Source: Bernardetia sp963719525
Lineage (GTDB): Bacteria; Bacteroidota; Bacteroidia; Cytophagales; Bernardetiaceae
NCBI GenBank assembly: GCA_963719525.1
Contig: CAVRCG010000001.1
Span: 620,001 to 684,000, forward strand
Reading direction: 5' to 3'
DNA length: 64,000 nucleotides
The translations under genes were made by a program, and so were the position numbers. Below, piece after piece: positions 46,662 to 54,837 of the stretch; position 1 is the first letter of the stretch; each line of letters begins with the position of its first letter. The notes under the pieces are model-generated. The model was not told the origin of the DNA. It saw only the letters and a program-made list of their open reading frames with translations, and ran no database searches.

Positions 46662-48269
46662 ATGACTTACTCTTTTACAGAATCAGACATTAAAACAGTC
46701 TTAATAGTAATATTATTAGGAATAATTCTTTTTATCGGATTAGCTTGGACACAGAGAAGTAAATCTTGGAAAATAGATACTTTTTTTCTAGGAGGAAGAA
46801 ATATAGGTGCAGGTTTATCAGGAAGTGTATTTTGGGGCAGTAGTTTTTCGCTTGCAAACGGAATATTTTATTTTGCTGTATTAGGTTATTACTTCGGTTT
46901 AAGCGCATTTTGGCTACAAATACCTTGGGTACTTGCAATATGGTTTTTAGCTTGGAAATTACCTTTAATCATGAAAGAAACAGAAAAACACACTTTACAT
47001 GGTTTTTTAGGAAATTTATTTGGAAATAAGGTAAGGCTGTTATCTTCAATTGTCACGACTACAGGATTTTTAGGTGCTTTTGCTTTTGAAATAAATGTTT
47101 CAACAGAAATACTTTCTAAAAGTTTAGGTATTGAAGGTATTACAGAATACACAACCATAGCCGTTGCCATTTTTGCTGCTGCATATTGTGATATAGGTGG
47201 GTTTAAAGGAAGTGCAAAGACAGATAGAACACAGAATTATCTTGGAGCTTTTTCTGTAGCTGTAATAATAACAATGGTCTTCTTTTTTCCTGATACTATC
47301 GGAATACCTAAAGAAAATTTGACATTGAGTAGTATAACTGATTCTTTATTTGATTTTAGTGCTTTTCCTATAGTTTCTATAGTTGGAATATTATGTTATG
47401 CTTCTACTGTCAATATAGTAGATATGTCTAATTGGCAAACTATATCAGCAAATTCTAAAACGGATGAGGAAGGTATAAAAAAACTAAGAAATAAAATGGT
47501 TTTATCATCTGTTTGGATATTACTTCTACCTGGATTATTAGGAGTCTTTTTAGGATATATCTGGAAAGGAGTAGAAATAAATGATACTGAAATTATTCCA
47601 CTACTTATAAATAAAATTATTATTGTCTTTCAACAGGTTATACCTAGTGGTTTACTTGATACTATATCTGTATTACCTGCCATAATGCTAGGTATAATAA
47701 TACTTGGTTTAGCATCAACAACATTGTCAACAGCTGATAGCAATCTATTATCTTCTTCGCAAACATTATCATGGGATATAATATATCATAACATTATTTC
47801 AAAAGTAGATTCTACAGACTCTTTGAGTGAAAAAGAGCATTATATGATAGTATCTAAGAGTCGTACTCACATTTATATTATGGCTTTGTTATCAGCACTT
47901 TTATTTTTGCTTTTACGCAGATTTATAGGAGATGAAACTGTGTTTGTAGCACAGTTTGTTATTTTTGGTTCTGTTATATCATTATTCCCAGCTACCATTT
48001 ATGGAATATGGCTTAGAGAAAGAAAACTCATACCACACAAAAACATGAATACTATAATATTTATTTCTTTACTATTAAGTTATCTTAGTGGGATTTTAGT
48101 ATTCTTTACTTCTATGTTATTTAATGGCAACAGTGAAAATAGCTTTAGTGCATATGCTTGGAGTCCAATTTTGACTATATTTATATCTAGTATTGTCTTA
48201 ATAATTGGTTTAGTGTATAATAATATAAAAATAAAATATGAAACAAATAATAGACACAGAACCCCTTAG
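46662..48269 (+). CDS. Sodium:solute symporter family transporter
   Basis: The 535-residue protein has 12-13 hydrophobic segments and SSS-family hallmarks: an N-terminal helix, FLGGRNIGAGLSGSVFWGSS, FSLANGIFYFAVLGYY, YCDIGGFKGSAKTDRTQN, and LGIIILGLASTTLSTADSNL with SSSQTLSWDI. GG.KG...TD and the ST.STADS.L block are conserved around the sodium site. The substrate is not predictable. The next gene overlaps its 3' end by 32 bp, so they are translationally coupled. Confidence 0.88.
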   Translation: MTYSFTESDIKTVLIVILLGIILFIGLAWTQRSKSWKIDTFFLGGRNIGAGLSGSVFWGSSFSLANGIFYFAVLGYYFGLSAFWLQIPWVLAIWFLAWKLPLIMKETEKHTLHGFLGNLFGNKVRLLSSIVTTTGFLGAFAFEINVSTEILSKSLGIEGITEYTTIAVAIFAAAYCDIGGFKGSAKTDRTQNYLGAFSVAVIITMVFFFPDTIGIPKENLTLSSITDSLFDFSAFPIVSIVGILCYASTVNIVDMSNWQTISANSKTDEEGIKKLRNKMVLSSVWILLLPGLLGVFLGYIWKGVEINDTEIIPLLINKIIIVFQQVIPSGLLDTISVLPAIMLGIIILGLASTTLSTADSNLLSSSQTLSWDIIYHNIISKVDSTDSLSEKEHYMIVSKSRTHIYIMALLSALLFLLLRRFIGDETVFVAQFVIFGSVISLFPATIYGIWLRERKLIPHKNMNTIIFISLLLSYLSGILVFFTSMLFNGNSENSFSAYAWSPILTIFISSIVLIIGLVYNNIKIKYETNNRHRTP

Positions 48270-48810
48270 AATTATAGGCTGGTTTTCTGTTTGTACTACT
48301 GCTAGTTTAATGTGTTATTGTGTTTTCCATTTTATGTTTCAAGCAGATAACATAAGGTTTAGTTTTGCTCTATCTAGTGTATCTTTTCTGCTATGTAGTA
48401 GATTAATAAACTGGAACTTTGAGAGTTTTTTTAATATAAAAAAAGTAGAAAGTACTCAAGAAGTACATGGTGGAAAATATGTAACTGTAGGTGCAAGAAA
48501 TTGCTCAGGAGAGAATGCAGAAGTTCTAATAAAAACTTTAGGTAATGACACAGTAATAAATGAATATTTCAGTTTTAAAAACTATGTCAAAATAACCAGA
48601 AATCTTATTAGAACAACAAAAACAAATCAGTTAAAAGTAATATTTTTAAGTTTTTTTATACTTCCGTTTTTACTTCTAATTGACAATACAAATAAAAATA
48701 TACTCAGTATTGAAAACCTTGTAGCTTTATTGCCTGCAATTTTTGACTTAATTAATACGTTATCTTTATATATTTATATAAAGGGTTTACAAGATTTTAA
48801 AATAGATTGA
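48238..48810 (+). CDS. Membrane protein of unknown function
   Basis: The 190-residue protein has about four hydrophobic segments (IIGWFSVCTTASLMCYCVFH, FALSSVSFLLCSRL, IFLSFFILPFLLLI, IFDLINTLSLYIYI). The soluble loop between the pairs has a mixed strand/helix pattern (GKYVTVGARNCSGENAEVLI). No family is recognised. It overlaps the symporter gene and is followed 3 bp later by a small gene, indicating one operon. It ends in TGA directly before the next ATG. Confidence 0.65.
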   Translation: MKQIIDTEPLRIIGWFSVCTTASLMCYCVFHFMFQADNIRFSFALSSVSFLLCSRLINWNFESFFNIKKVESTQEVHGGKYVTVGARNCSGENAEVLIKTLGNDTVINEYFSFKNYVKITRNLIRTTKTNQLKVIFLSFFILPFLLLIDNTNKNILSIENLVALLPAIFDLINTLSLYIYIKGLQDFKID

Positions 48811-48813
48811 AAA

Positions 48814-49035
48814 ATGACTTCAAAATTAGGTAAGCAAGAAGAATTTTTGAGAAAAGAAAAAATATTACATCTACGTGCTAGAATTAGAAATGATGTTATC
48901 TTGAGAGATAGAGTAGTAGATGCAATATTTAATGTATTAGATTTATCTGATATTAAAGATAAAGAACTAATTTCTCATATTACGATTGCTATTGATGATG
49001 AAATAAACGATACACAAGCTCATGTTATACTTTAA
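48814..49035 (+). CDS. Small protein resembling a nitrile-hydratase-like (NHLP) leader peptide
   Basis: The 73-residue protein has a helical first half (RARIRNDVILRDRVVDAIFN) and ends ISHITIAIDDEINDTQAHVI plus Leu. The pattern 'A.i..D..fr..v...', then 'v.v..d..dt.h.vl', resembles the leader domain of NHLP-type RiPP precursors, but there is no obvious core peptide after it. It overlaps the 2OG oxygenase gene by 14 bp. The leader reading is speculative; it could be an ordinary small helper protein. Confidence 0.5.
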   Translation: MTSKLGKQEEFLRKEKILHLRARIRNDVILRDRVVDAIFNVLDLSDIKDKELISHITIAIDDEINDTQAHVIL

Positions 49036-49601
49036 TAATGAAAGTTCTCATACCGAACACTTCCCTTGTGGATTAATAATTAAAGACTTTATACCTAAAG
49101 AATATCTAAATTTATTATATAAAGATTTAGAGAAGGCTGTATGGGTTCCGGCTTTAGTTGATAGGTATAGAGGAAATGAATTGATAAGAAGGGAACACGA
49201 CCCTAAAAGGTCTAGTGCTTTGGTAACAAAAAATTTTACATTTAGCTCTACTTTTTTCGAAAGAAAAAAGATTGCATTCAATTTTAAAAGAATTAATTCT
49301 TCAGAGATTTCAGATTGAAGTAAATAACTTTTCAGCCTATGGAATAAGCAAATATTTAAAAGGAAGTAAACTATCAACTCATTCTGATACTGGTGTTTAC
49401 AATACTAAAAGGTTAATTACTTGTTTACTGTACTTAAAATCTGCTGAAAAAGGTGGTAATTTAATTTTTCCTGAGATTGAAAAATCAATAGATGTAGAAC
49501 CTAACATGTTGATATGTTTTTACTCTGAGTTAAAGCATGAAGTATCAGAAATAATAGAAGGTGAAAGAGCAGTTATGATATTATTTGCAGAAGCGATTTA
49601 A
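49022..49601 (+). pseudogene. 2-Oxoglutarate/Fe(II)-dependent dioxygenase (prolyl-4-hydroxylase-like) with a frameshift
   Basis: The first frame gives CGLIIKDFIPKEYLNLLYKD and runs to TGA at 49316-49318. The +1-corrected frame continues RLHSILKELILQRFQIEVNN, LSTHSDTGVYNTKRLITCLL and YLKSAEKGGNLIFPE, ending ELKHEVSEIIEGERAVMILF. The HxD pair (HSD), the distal His (KHEV) and the 2OG-binding Arg (ERAVMI) are all present. The shift lies at TTTTTTCGAAAGAAAAAAG (49252-49270). One base removed gives about 193 residues. It probably hydroxylates a peptide or amino acid, perhaps the adjacent small protein. Confidence 0.8.
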
Positions 49602-49621
49602 ATTGTGTATTCTAATTATTC

Positions 49622-50212
49622 ATGCACCTATTCCCCCACCAAATAGCACAAAAACTATGAGTTTCCGAAAGGACAATCTATAATTATAGAAAAAACTAAA
49701 AGGTAAATTCAAAGAAGAGCTAAGAAACGGTAGGACTTACCTAGAGTTTGTACCTTTTTTAGAGTATGCAAAATCACTTGGCAATACCTTTCAGAAAGAT
49801 TCAGAAATATTTCCGAACATTCAGAAAGAGATGCAAAGTGATTCAGAAGAAGTACAAGAAAATATCATAGAAAAGTCAAATTGAAATTTCTGAAATCTTT
49901 CGAAAAAGGGTTGCAGAAGTTTCAGAAAGCAAGGAAAATACCCAAAACCGAAATAAAGAGAAAAAACAGTTAGAAAATTATAGCAATAATCTAAATGAAC
50001 AAGTCCAAAAATATGCACTTGCGTTTAATGAAGAAAAAGCAGAAAGAAAAGAATTACAAAAAAAATACGATACTTTAGAAAATAGATTTTTGGATAAAGT
50101 AGAGGAAGTAGCTCGTTTTAAATGAAAAACAGCCTTATTCTTTGCACTTTTGGGAGGACTTGCTTTTGCTCTTACACTAATTTTAGTCTATCTACTCTTT
50201 CTGAAAACCTAA
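49622..50212 (+). pseudogene. HTH / coiled-coil / C-terminal membrane-anchor protein, readable with TGA = Gly
   Basis: From ATG 49622 the frame reads MHLFPHQIAQKL-[TGA 49658]-VSERTIYNYRK, a textbook helix-turn-helix whose turn residue is glycine ('KLGVS'). At 49690-49696 an A AAA AAC slippery heptamer stands before TAA. Slipping back one base continues LKGKFKEELRNGRTYLEFVP. Further TGA codons occur at 49882 and 49891, then a +1 shift at TTTCGAAAAA (49898-49907). A Lys/Glu/Gln coiled coil follows, then TGA at 50123, and the membrane span KTALFFALLGGLAFALTLIL. Under the standard code the gene is shattered. With TGA as Gly and two one-base shifts it is a coherent protein of about 195 residues, possibly a plasmid copy-control or partition factor. 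Confidence 0.7.
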
Positions 50213-50312
50213 AGAAAACAACGTTGTCTTTTTTTATTTTACTATTTTATATATTTTACGCAGCTTAAAGACCAGTTCAGACCTAGCATTTCAGACTTAA
50301 AGATGGAAACTT

Positions 50313-50406
50313 ATAGGGTCAAGTATGAGAAAGATAGGGTCAAAGGTGGAATAACTTAGGGTTTAAGATGGAATAATATAGGGTGTAACTATGAGAGAAA
50401 TAGGGC
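50313..50406 (+). repeat. Five iterons upstream of repB: candidate plasmid replication origin
   Basis: The motif (A/T)TAGGG(T/C) recurs at 50313, 50334, 50356, 50378 and 50400, spaced 21, 22, 22 and 22 bp. Conserved interior bases include AAG.ATG..A. Two turns of helix between copies and a position about 110 bp before a RepB gene are typical of iteron-controlled plasmid origins, where the initiator binds the direct repeats. The flanking sequence is AT-rich. Confidence 0.82.
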
Positions 50407-50511
50407 AAGAAAAAAAGATAAGTATGGAAATAAATATTTTCCTTTCATATTTTAAACTTGTATTTCTATAATTTTTCCTTAGATTTTTGGTGTTTAGCTT
50501 ATTTTATTACA

Positions 50512-51708
50512 ATGGAAAAAGCCACACAACAGCTAGTAGTAAAACATAATTATCTGATTAATGCGAAATATGATTTTTCTCTTTTAGAAATGAAAGTATT
50601 TTTATTAGCCGTTTCTAAAATACAGCCACAAGATAAAACAACTACCAAATATAGAATTTATGTAAAAGATTTTAAACAGCTTGTAAATACACAATCTAAG
50701 CAGGAATATAAAAGAGTGAAAGCAACTGTTAAAAGTCTAATGAAAAAGATTGTAGAAATACCAAGAGGAGAAGATAAATCTGTTTTGATGTGTCAATTAT
50801 TCTGACCTTCTGTTTACCACGACGGAGAAGGTTATGTAGAAATTCAGTTTTATGAAGAAATAAGAGCTTATTTATTAGAACTTAAAGAGAGGTTTACACA
50901 GTATAACCTTCACAATATTGTTAGAATAAAATCCTTTTCTAGTATTAGAATTTATGAATTACTCAAACAGTACGAAACCATAGGAAAAAGAACTTTTGAG
51001 CTTACAGAGCTAAAAAGTATTCTAAAAGTAGAGAAAAAGTATAAATCATACACTGATTTTAAAAGGTATATTTTAAAGAGAGCGCAGAAAGAAGTTTGAG
51101 CCTATTGTGATATTTCATTTACCTTTAAAGAAATCAAAAAGAGTAGGAGAGTAAATAAATTAGTGTTTTACATTCAAAGGAAGGAGAAAAAAGATACTCA
51201 AAACCCAGTTCAGACCATCGTGGAAAATGATTTAAGTGCAAAATTTTTGCTTACCCCTAGACAAGTCCGTGAGGTGCTAAAAAAGTATGAGAATGATTTG
51301 CTTCATTTGGAAAAAATCCTTTGAGAAATAGCTAAGAAATACAAAACAGGAGAAATAGAAAAATTAGGAGCTTATACTTTCAAGACTTTGATGGAAGGAA
51401 AGCACGAAAAAAGCCTTTTTGATGAAGAAATTAAAATAGAAAAAGCCAAAAAGCAACAGAAAAAAGCAGCAAAAATAGAAGAACAGCAACAGAGTGAAAA
51501 AGATAAACAGAAAGCACAAGAAGAAAAAGAGCAGCTAATCATTCAGATAGAAAAAGCACTTTCAGAAGATGAGAAAAATAGTTTGGAAGAGGAGTTTAAA
51601 ACTCATATTTCAAAACCTCATTTGCAACAACTAAGCGAACGCCCACGAGGAAAGAAGATATTACGACAAAACTTTTTGGCTAAAAAATTTCTATCCGAAG
51701 ACGATTAA
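50512..51708 (+). CDS. RepB/Rep_3-family plasmid replication initiator with three in-frame TGA codons (open under code 25)
   Basis: The ATG at 50512 opens QQLVVKHNYLINAKYDFSLL and EMKVFLLAVSKIQ, the Rep_3 winged-helix start. TGA codons lie at 50803 (codon 98, QLF-x-PSVYHDGEGYVEI), 51097 (codon 196, KEV-x-AYCDISF) and 51322 (codon 271, KIL-x-EIAKKY). The frame is otherwise open to TAA at 51708 with no TAA or TAG inside. Intact Rep_3 landmarks on both sides of each TGA include YLLELKERFTQYNLHN, SSIRIYELLKQYETIGKR and DISFTFKEIKKSRRVNKLV. Iterons lie just upstream. Under the standard code it would be four fragments. The Lys/Glu-rich tail (about codons 290-398) is long for the family. Confidence 0.82.
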
Positions 51709-51731
51709 ATTTTATTTTAGACTTTGTTTGA

Positions 51732-52160
51732 ATGGAAAAGACAAAAATAGATTTTGATTTGCGAAACAAGCAAAAACAAAAAATAGAAAAAAGTGATGAT
51801 TCTATCCTTTCAGTTCGTGAATGACAACTTTGGCGATATTATGAGTAAATGAATGTAGGTAACGAACAATCAAAATGAAGAGAATGAAATTTTAGAAGAG
51901 TAGGTTTGATTTTAAACAAAAAAGTAGGTCGTTGAATGGTTCTTATTCTACCTATCACAACAAAATACAAAGAAGAACATAGGGTTTACAAACTTCTCAT
52001 TAAAAACCCTACTCAATACGGACTTTCAAATCCAAGTGCATTTATCTTAAATCGTTTCAAAGTTATTTCTACTAAAAGACTGATTAAGGAAAAATCTGAT
52101 TTTGTTTTGCATCCTAATTTTTTGCAACTCTTGAAAAGGAAAGTTAAAAAATTCATTTAA
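51732..52160 (+). pseudogene. MazF/PemK-like toxin with four in-frame TGA codons and one TAA
   Basis: The frame from ATG 51732 carries TGA at 51822, 51876, 51885 and 51933. Read as Gly it gives SVREGQLWRYYE, then NVGNEQSKGREGNFRRVGLI, LNKKVGRGMVLILPITTKY, and FILNRFKVISTKRL. This follows the PemK/MazF plan 'REGeiw...G.NvG.EQ.gKG..F.RPvlil.K......vlPiTtk' and '.v...KRL'. One TAA at 51846 falls where the family has another Gly, so the copy may be mutated (TGA to TAA). The last 74 residues are open in any code. The toxin is probably an mRNA interferase; no antitoxin gene is seen. Confidence 0.72.
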
Positions 52161-52205
52161 AAAAAATCGCCTACTCACACTAAGGAGAGTAGGAAGCTGG
52201 AGACT
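52156..52205. repeat. Left copy of the 50-bp repeat flanking the CBASS cassette
   Basis: The repeat starts at the MazF stop (TTTAAAAAAAATCGCC) and contains the hairpin CCTACTC ... GAGTAGG. It matches 54838-54887 at 46 of 50 positions. On the minus strand the hairpin is followed by eight U, so it can serve as a terminator in that direction. A second hairpin, GAGAC ... GTCTC, follows at 52200-52219. Confidence 0.85.
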
Positions 52206-52408
52206 CAAATGAAGGTCTCTATGGCGTTCGCTTTTTAAGCAGATGCCTATGAATATAGCTTATTGTTTTTTTTTCAAATTACAAGGTATTATAGACAAAA
52301 TTCTAAGGTAGTTTGTAAAAATAGCATTTTGCTAAAATAATTTGAAGTAAATGAAACTAAATTATAATAAGGGTCGTTACGTGGAAAAAACTATGTAAAA
52401 TAAATGTA
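52206..52408. other. Leader region of the CBASS operon
   Basis: This 203-bp stretch has no gene and contains GCGTTCGCTTTTTAAGC-type small palindromes and T runs. It should hold the operon promoter, but no box can be named with confidence. Confidence 0.4.
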
Positions 52409-53053
52409 ATGAATAAAGGATACTTCAACTATTATAAACCAGCTTTCTTAACACGTGCAATCTTATTTGTACCTATACTTTTAGCTCTTACTCCTTCTAT
52501 TGCCTTGTATCTAGGATATAAAGATTGGGTTCTTCCTGCATATATAACTTCCTATTCTATAATTGTAGCTTTATTATTTGCAATAGATAAGTGGTTGTGG
52601 AAATATCCTATAATCTCTTATTTATTTTGGATAAAAGATTTTAATGGAACTTATGAAGGTTACTTAGAGTATGAATATAGAGATGAAAACGGAAAAACTA
52701 AGACAGGCAAGTTAAAACATACTAAAATTATACATCAAACAGGCTCTACTATAATTATTAGGTCATTTACATCTAAAATAAATGGCGAAAAATCTTCTCC
52801 TTCTATAAGTCGTGAAGTTTTAATCAAGCGAAAAGAAGATGATACCTTTACTATAACATATACTTATGAAAATGAAGGTAATGAAAAGCTAAAATATCCC
52901 CCTCATTATGGAACAGAAATAATAGAAGTTGTTTTTGATGGAGATGAGAAAAAGCGTTTGAAAGGCAAATATTATACTAACCGTATGCCACAAACAAGAG
53001 GACAATTTACAGACCTTAAATATATAAATAATAAACATAACCCACCTTTTTAA
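52409..53053 (+). CDS. cap15: Cap15-like CBASS effector (two membrane helices plus beta-barrel)
   Basis: The 214-residue protein has two membrane helices at about residues 14-36 and 41-60, then a strand-rich domain: FNGTYEGYLEYEYRDENGKT, TKIIHQTGSTIIIRSFTSKI and EIIEVVFDGDEKKRLKGKYY, closing TNRMPQTRGQFTDLKY. The 'W.G.Y.G' entry and 'kG.Y...R...G.f.l' ending are the layout of Cap15, whose barrel binds a cyclic nucleotide and whose helices disrupt the inner membrane. It is the first gene of a three-gene operon with a CD-NTase 2 bp downstream, which supports the assignment. Confidence 0.85.
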   Translation: MNKGYFNYYKPAFLTRAILFVPILLALTPSIALYLGYKDWVLPAYITSYSIIVALLFAIDKWLWKYPIISYLFWIKDFNGTYEGYLEYEYRDENGKTKTGKLKHTKIIHQTGSTIIIRSFTSKINGEKSSPSISREVLIKRKEDDTFTITYTYENEGNEKLKYPPHYGTEIIEVVFDGDEKKRLKGKYYTNRMPQTRGQFTDLKYINNKHNPPF

Positions 53054-53055
53054 AA

Positions 53056-54066
53056 ATGGCAGTATTACACCGACAATTTACCGAATTTAATAAAGAAATT
53101 AAACTGACTTCTGCAAGGAAAGATGATTTAATGAGTAGTCGTAATTCACTCAAAAAGAAAATTAGAGACTGGTTTAAAGAAAACAAAAAGGACGAACTAC
53201 AACCCAAATTTTGGGGACAAGGTTCTTCTGAAATGAATACAACAGTTAATCCTATTCCACAATACGAGGGAGAAGAAAAAAAACTAAAGTATGATTTAGA
53301 TTATGGTATCTATTTCATAGAGAATGAAAATGAAGATAACAGACAAAATATAGATACTTGGCATAATTGGGTATATGAAGCTGTTAAAGACCATACTTCT
53401 ATACCACCAATAAGAAAGACTACTTGTGTAAGAGTTGTCTTTTCAAATGGTAGGCACATAGACTTACCTATATATTACAAAAACGGAGATAAAATAGAAT
53501 TAGCACACAGAAGTAAAGGATGGACAGAAAGCGACCCTAAAGCATTTTTTGAGTGGTTTAATGATTTGAAAAACTCACAACTTGAAAAAATAGTTAGGTA
53601 TTTAAAGGCTTGGAAAAATTATAGAGAGCATAATAATTCAAATCTAAAACTACCAAGTGGATTTGAACTAACTATACTAGCGACAAATAGCTATATAGAT
53701 AACGATATAGAGTGTGATAACGACGATGAAGCATTTAGAAAAACAGTTAGCAAAATAAATGAAGAGTTGAATAAAGTTAATGGCTTTAAATGCGAAAGAC
53801 CTACTGCTCCAATAGAAGATGTTTTTGCTGATTATTCTGATACAAGAAGAGAAAATTTTTTGAGTAGTTTAAAAAATCTACTAGATGCGTGTGAAAAAGC
53901 AGATATAGAGAATAACCGAAAGAAAGCAAGTGAAATAATGCAAAAAGAGTTTGGAGATAGATTTCCTACTGCACCTGATACAGATGATAAAAAGCAATCC
54001 GATGAACTTTCTAAAAAGTTGATTAGCACACCATTCAAACCTAAACCTTTTGCTAAAAATGGATAA
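53056..54066 (+). CDS. CD-NTase (cGAS/DncV-like nucleotidyltransferase) of a CBASS system
   Basis: The 336-residue enzyme makes the cyclic oligonucleotide alarm signal on phage infection. Active-site elements are KFWGQGSSEMNTTVNPI (GS of the polymerase-beta fold, residues 56-57), KYDLDYGIYF with Asp80 and Asp82, and GRHIDLPIYY with the third Asp136. The C-terminal helical part continues LEKIVRYLKAWKNYR and PSGFELTILATN. The clade and the product nucleotide cannot be set from motifs alone. It starts 2 bp after the Cap15-like gene and overlaps the E2-like gene by 8 bp, so all three are translationally coupled. Confidence 0.92.
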   Translation: MAVLHRQFTEFNKEIKLTSARKDDLMSSRNSLKKKIRDWFKENKKDELQPKFWGQGSSEMNTTVNPIPQYEGEEKKLKYDLDYGIYFIENENEDNRQNIDTWHNWVYEAVKDHTSIPPIRKTTCVRVVFSNGRHIDLPIYYKNGDKIELAHRSKGWTESDPKAFFEWFNDLKNSQLEKIVRYLKAWKNYREHNNSNLKLPSGFELTILATNSYIDNDIECDNDDEAFRKTVSKINEELNKVNGFKCERPTAPIEDVFADYSDTRRENFLSSLKNLLDACEKADIENNRKKASEIMQKEFGDRFPTAPDTDDKKQSDELSKKLISTPFKPKPFAKNG

Positions 54067-54688
54067 AAATATAGAAGATGTATTACATAAATATCCTAGT
54101 TTATCATTTGTTGAAGAGGGGATAATAGAAGGTTTTTTAGAAGTAGGAAATGGAGATAAGTATTTTATTAAAATAGATATTACAAACTTTCCTACATCAT
54201 TTCCTAGAGTTTGGGAAACAAACGAAAGAATACCAAGAAAAGCAGATAGACACGTTAATAAAGATGATACTTTATGTTTTACTACTCAAGTACATACTGA
54301 AATTCTTTTAGCCACTCAAGTAAAAAACTTAGTAGATTTTACTAAAATAATCTTAATTCCTTATTTGCATAATAATTCATATTATGAAATAAATAAGGAA
54401 TATAAGTTTGGTGAGTTTTCACATAATTACATTAGTGCAATTATAGATTCTTTCAAAGAAGTAATAAATGTAGAAAGTGTAGATATTATTACAAGGGTTG
54501 TTTACTTAGTATCTAAAAATTTTAAAATACGTCCGAATGATAAATGTTTCTGTGGTAGTAATTTGAAAATTAAAATTTGCAAAAATCATTTAAAAGGGTT
54601 CAAAGATTTAAGGAAAATTTCTAAATCCACACTTCAAGAATCTTTCAAAATTTTAAAGAAAATAGCCATTCATAACCAAAAGTTATGA
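54059..54688 (+). CDS. E2-like (Cap2-short) CBASS protein with a C-terminal SEC-C zinc motif
   Basis: The ATG at 54059, overlapping the CD-NTase stop (ATGGATAA), is preferred to an upstream TTG. The protein has 209 residues. IDITNFPTSFPRVWETNERI and RHVNKDDTLCFT resemble ubiquitin-conjugating E2 folds, with Cys73 as the likely thioester residue. Short type II CBASS loci carry such an E2-only Cap2, thought to modify the CD-NTase. The C terminus RPNDKCFCGSNLKIKICKNH is a SEC-C motif (Cys163, Cys165, Cys174, His177). No E1 or JAB protein is present. The TGA stop is inside the terminator stem. Confidence 0.8.
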   Translation: MDKNIEDVLHKYPSLSFVEEGIIEGFLEVGNGDKYFIKIDITNFPTSFPRVWETNERIPRKADRHVNKDDTLCFTTQVHTEILLATQVKNLVDFTKIILIPYLHNNSYYEINKEYKFGEFSHNYISAIIDSFKEVINVESVDIITRVVYLVSKNFKIRPNDKCFCGSNLKIKICKNHLKGFKDLRKISKSTLQESFKILKKIAIHNQKL

Positions 54689-54702
54689 GTGGCTATTTTT
54701 CA
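54661..54702 (+). terminator. Terminator of the CBASS operon containing the stop codon
   Basis: A 16-bp stem (54661-54676 with 54682-54697, one G-U) with a 5-base loop is followed by a T run. The TGA stop at 54686-54688 lies in the stem. This shows that TGA is a genuine stop for this operon. Confidence 0.9.
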
Positions 54703-54837
54703 TTTTATAGGCATTGAAAGTATTAATGATTTATTTCATTTTTCAATTCAGAAAAGAAGTTGAATTTATTTTGTCTTTTGGTTTTTTGCCTTTCGGTTCG
54801 CTCGTGGAAAAAGAAGAAAAGGAATAGCGAAATGTTG

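Noticed and set aside
49622..52160. TGA read as tryptophan (code 4) or selenocysteine in the plasmid-like genes
   Set aside because: The HTH turn position and the toxin REG/KG positions demand glycine, not Trp. Eleven TGA codons in three genes, without hairpins placed like SECIS elements, exclude selenocysteine.
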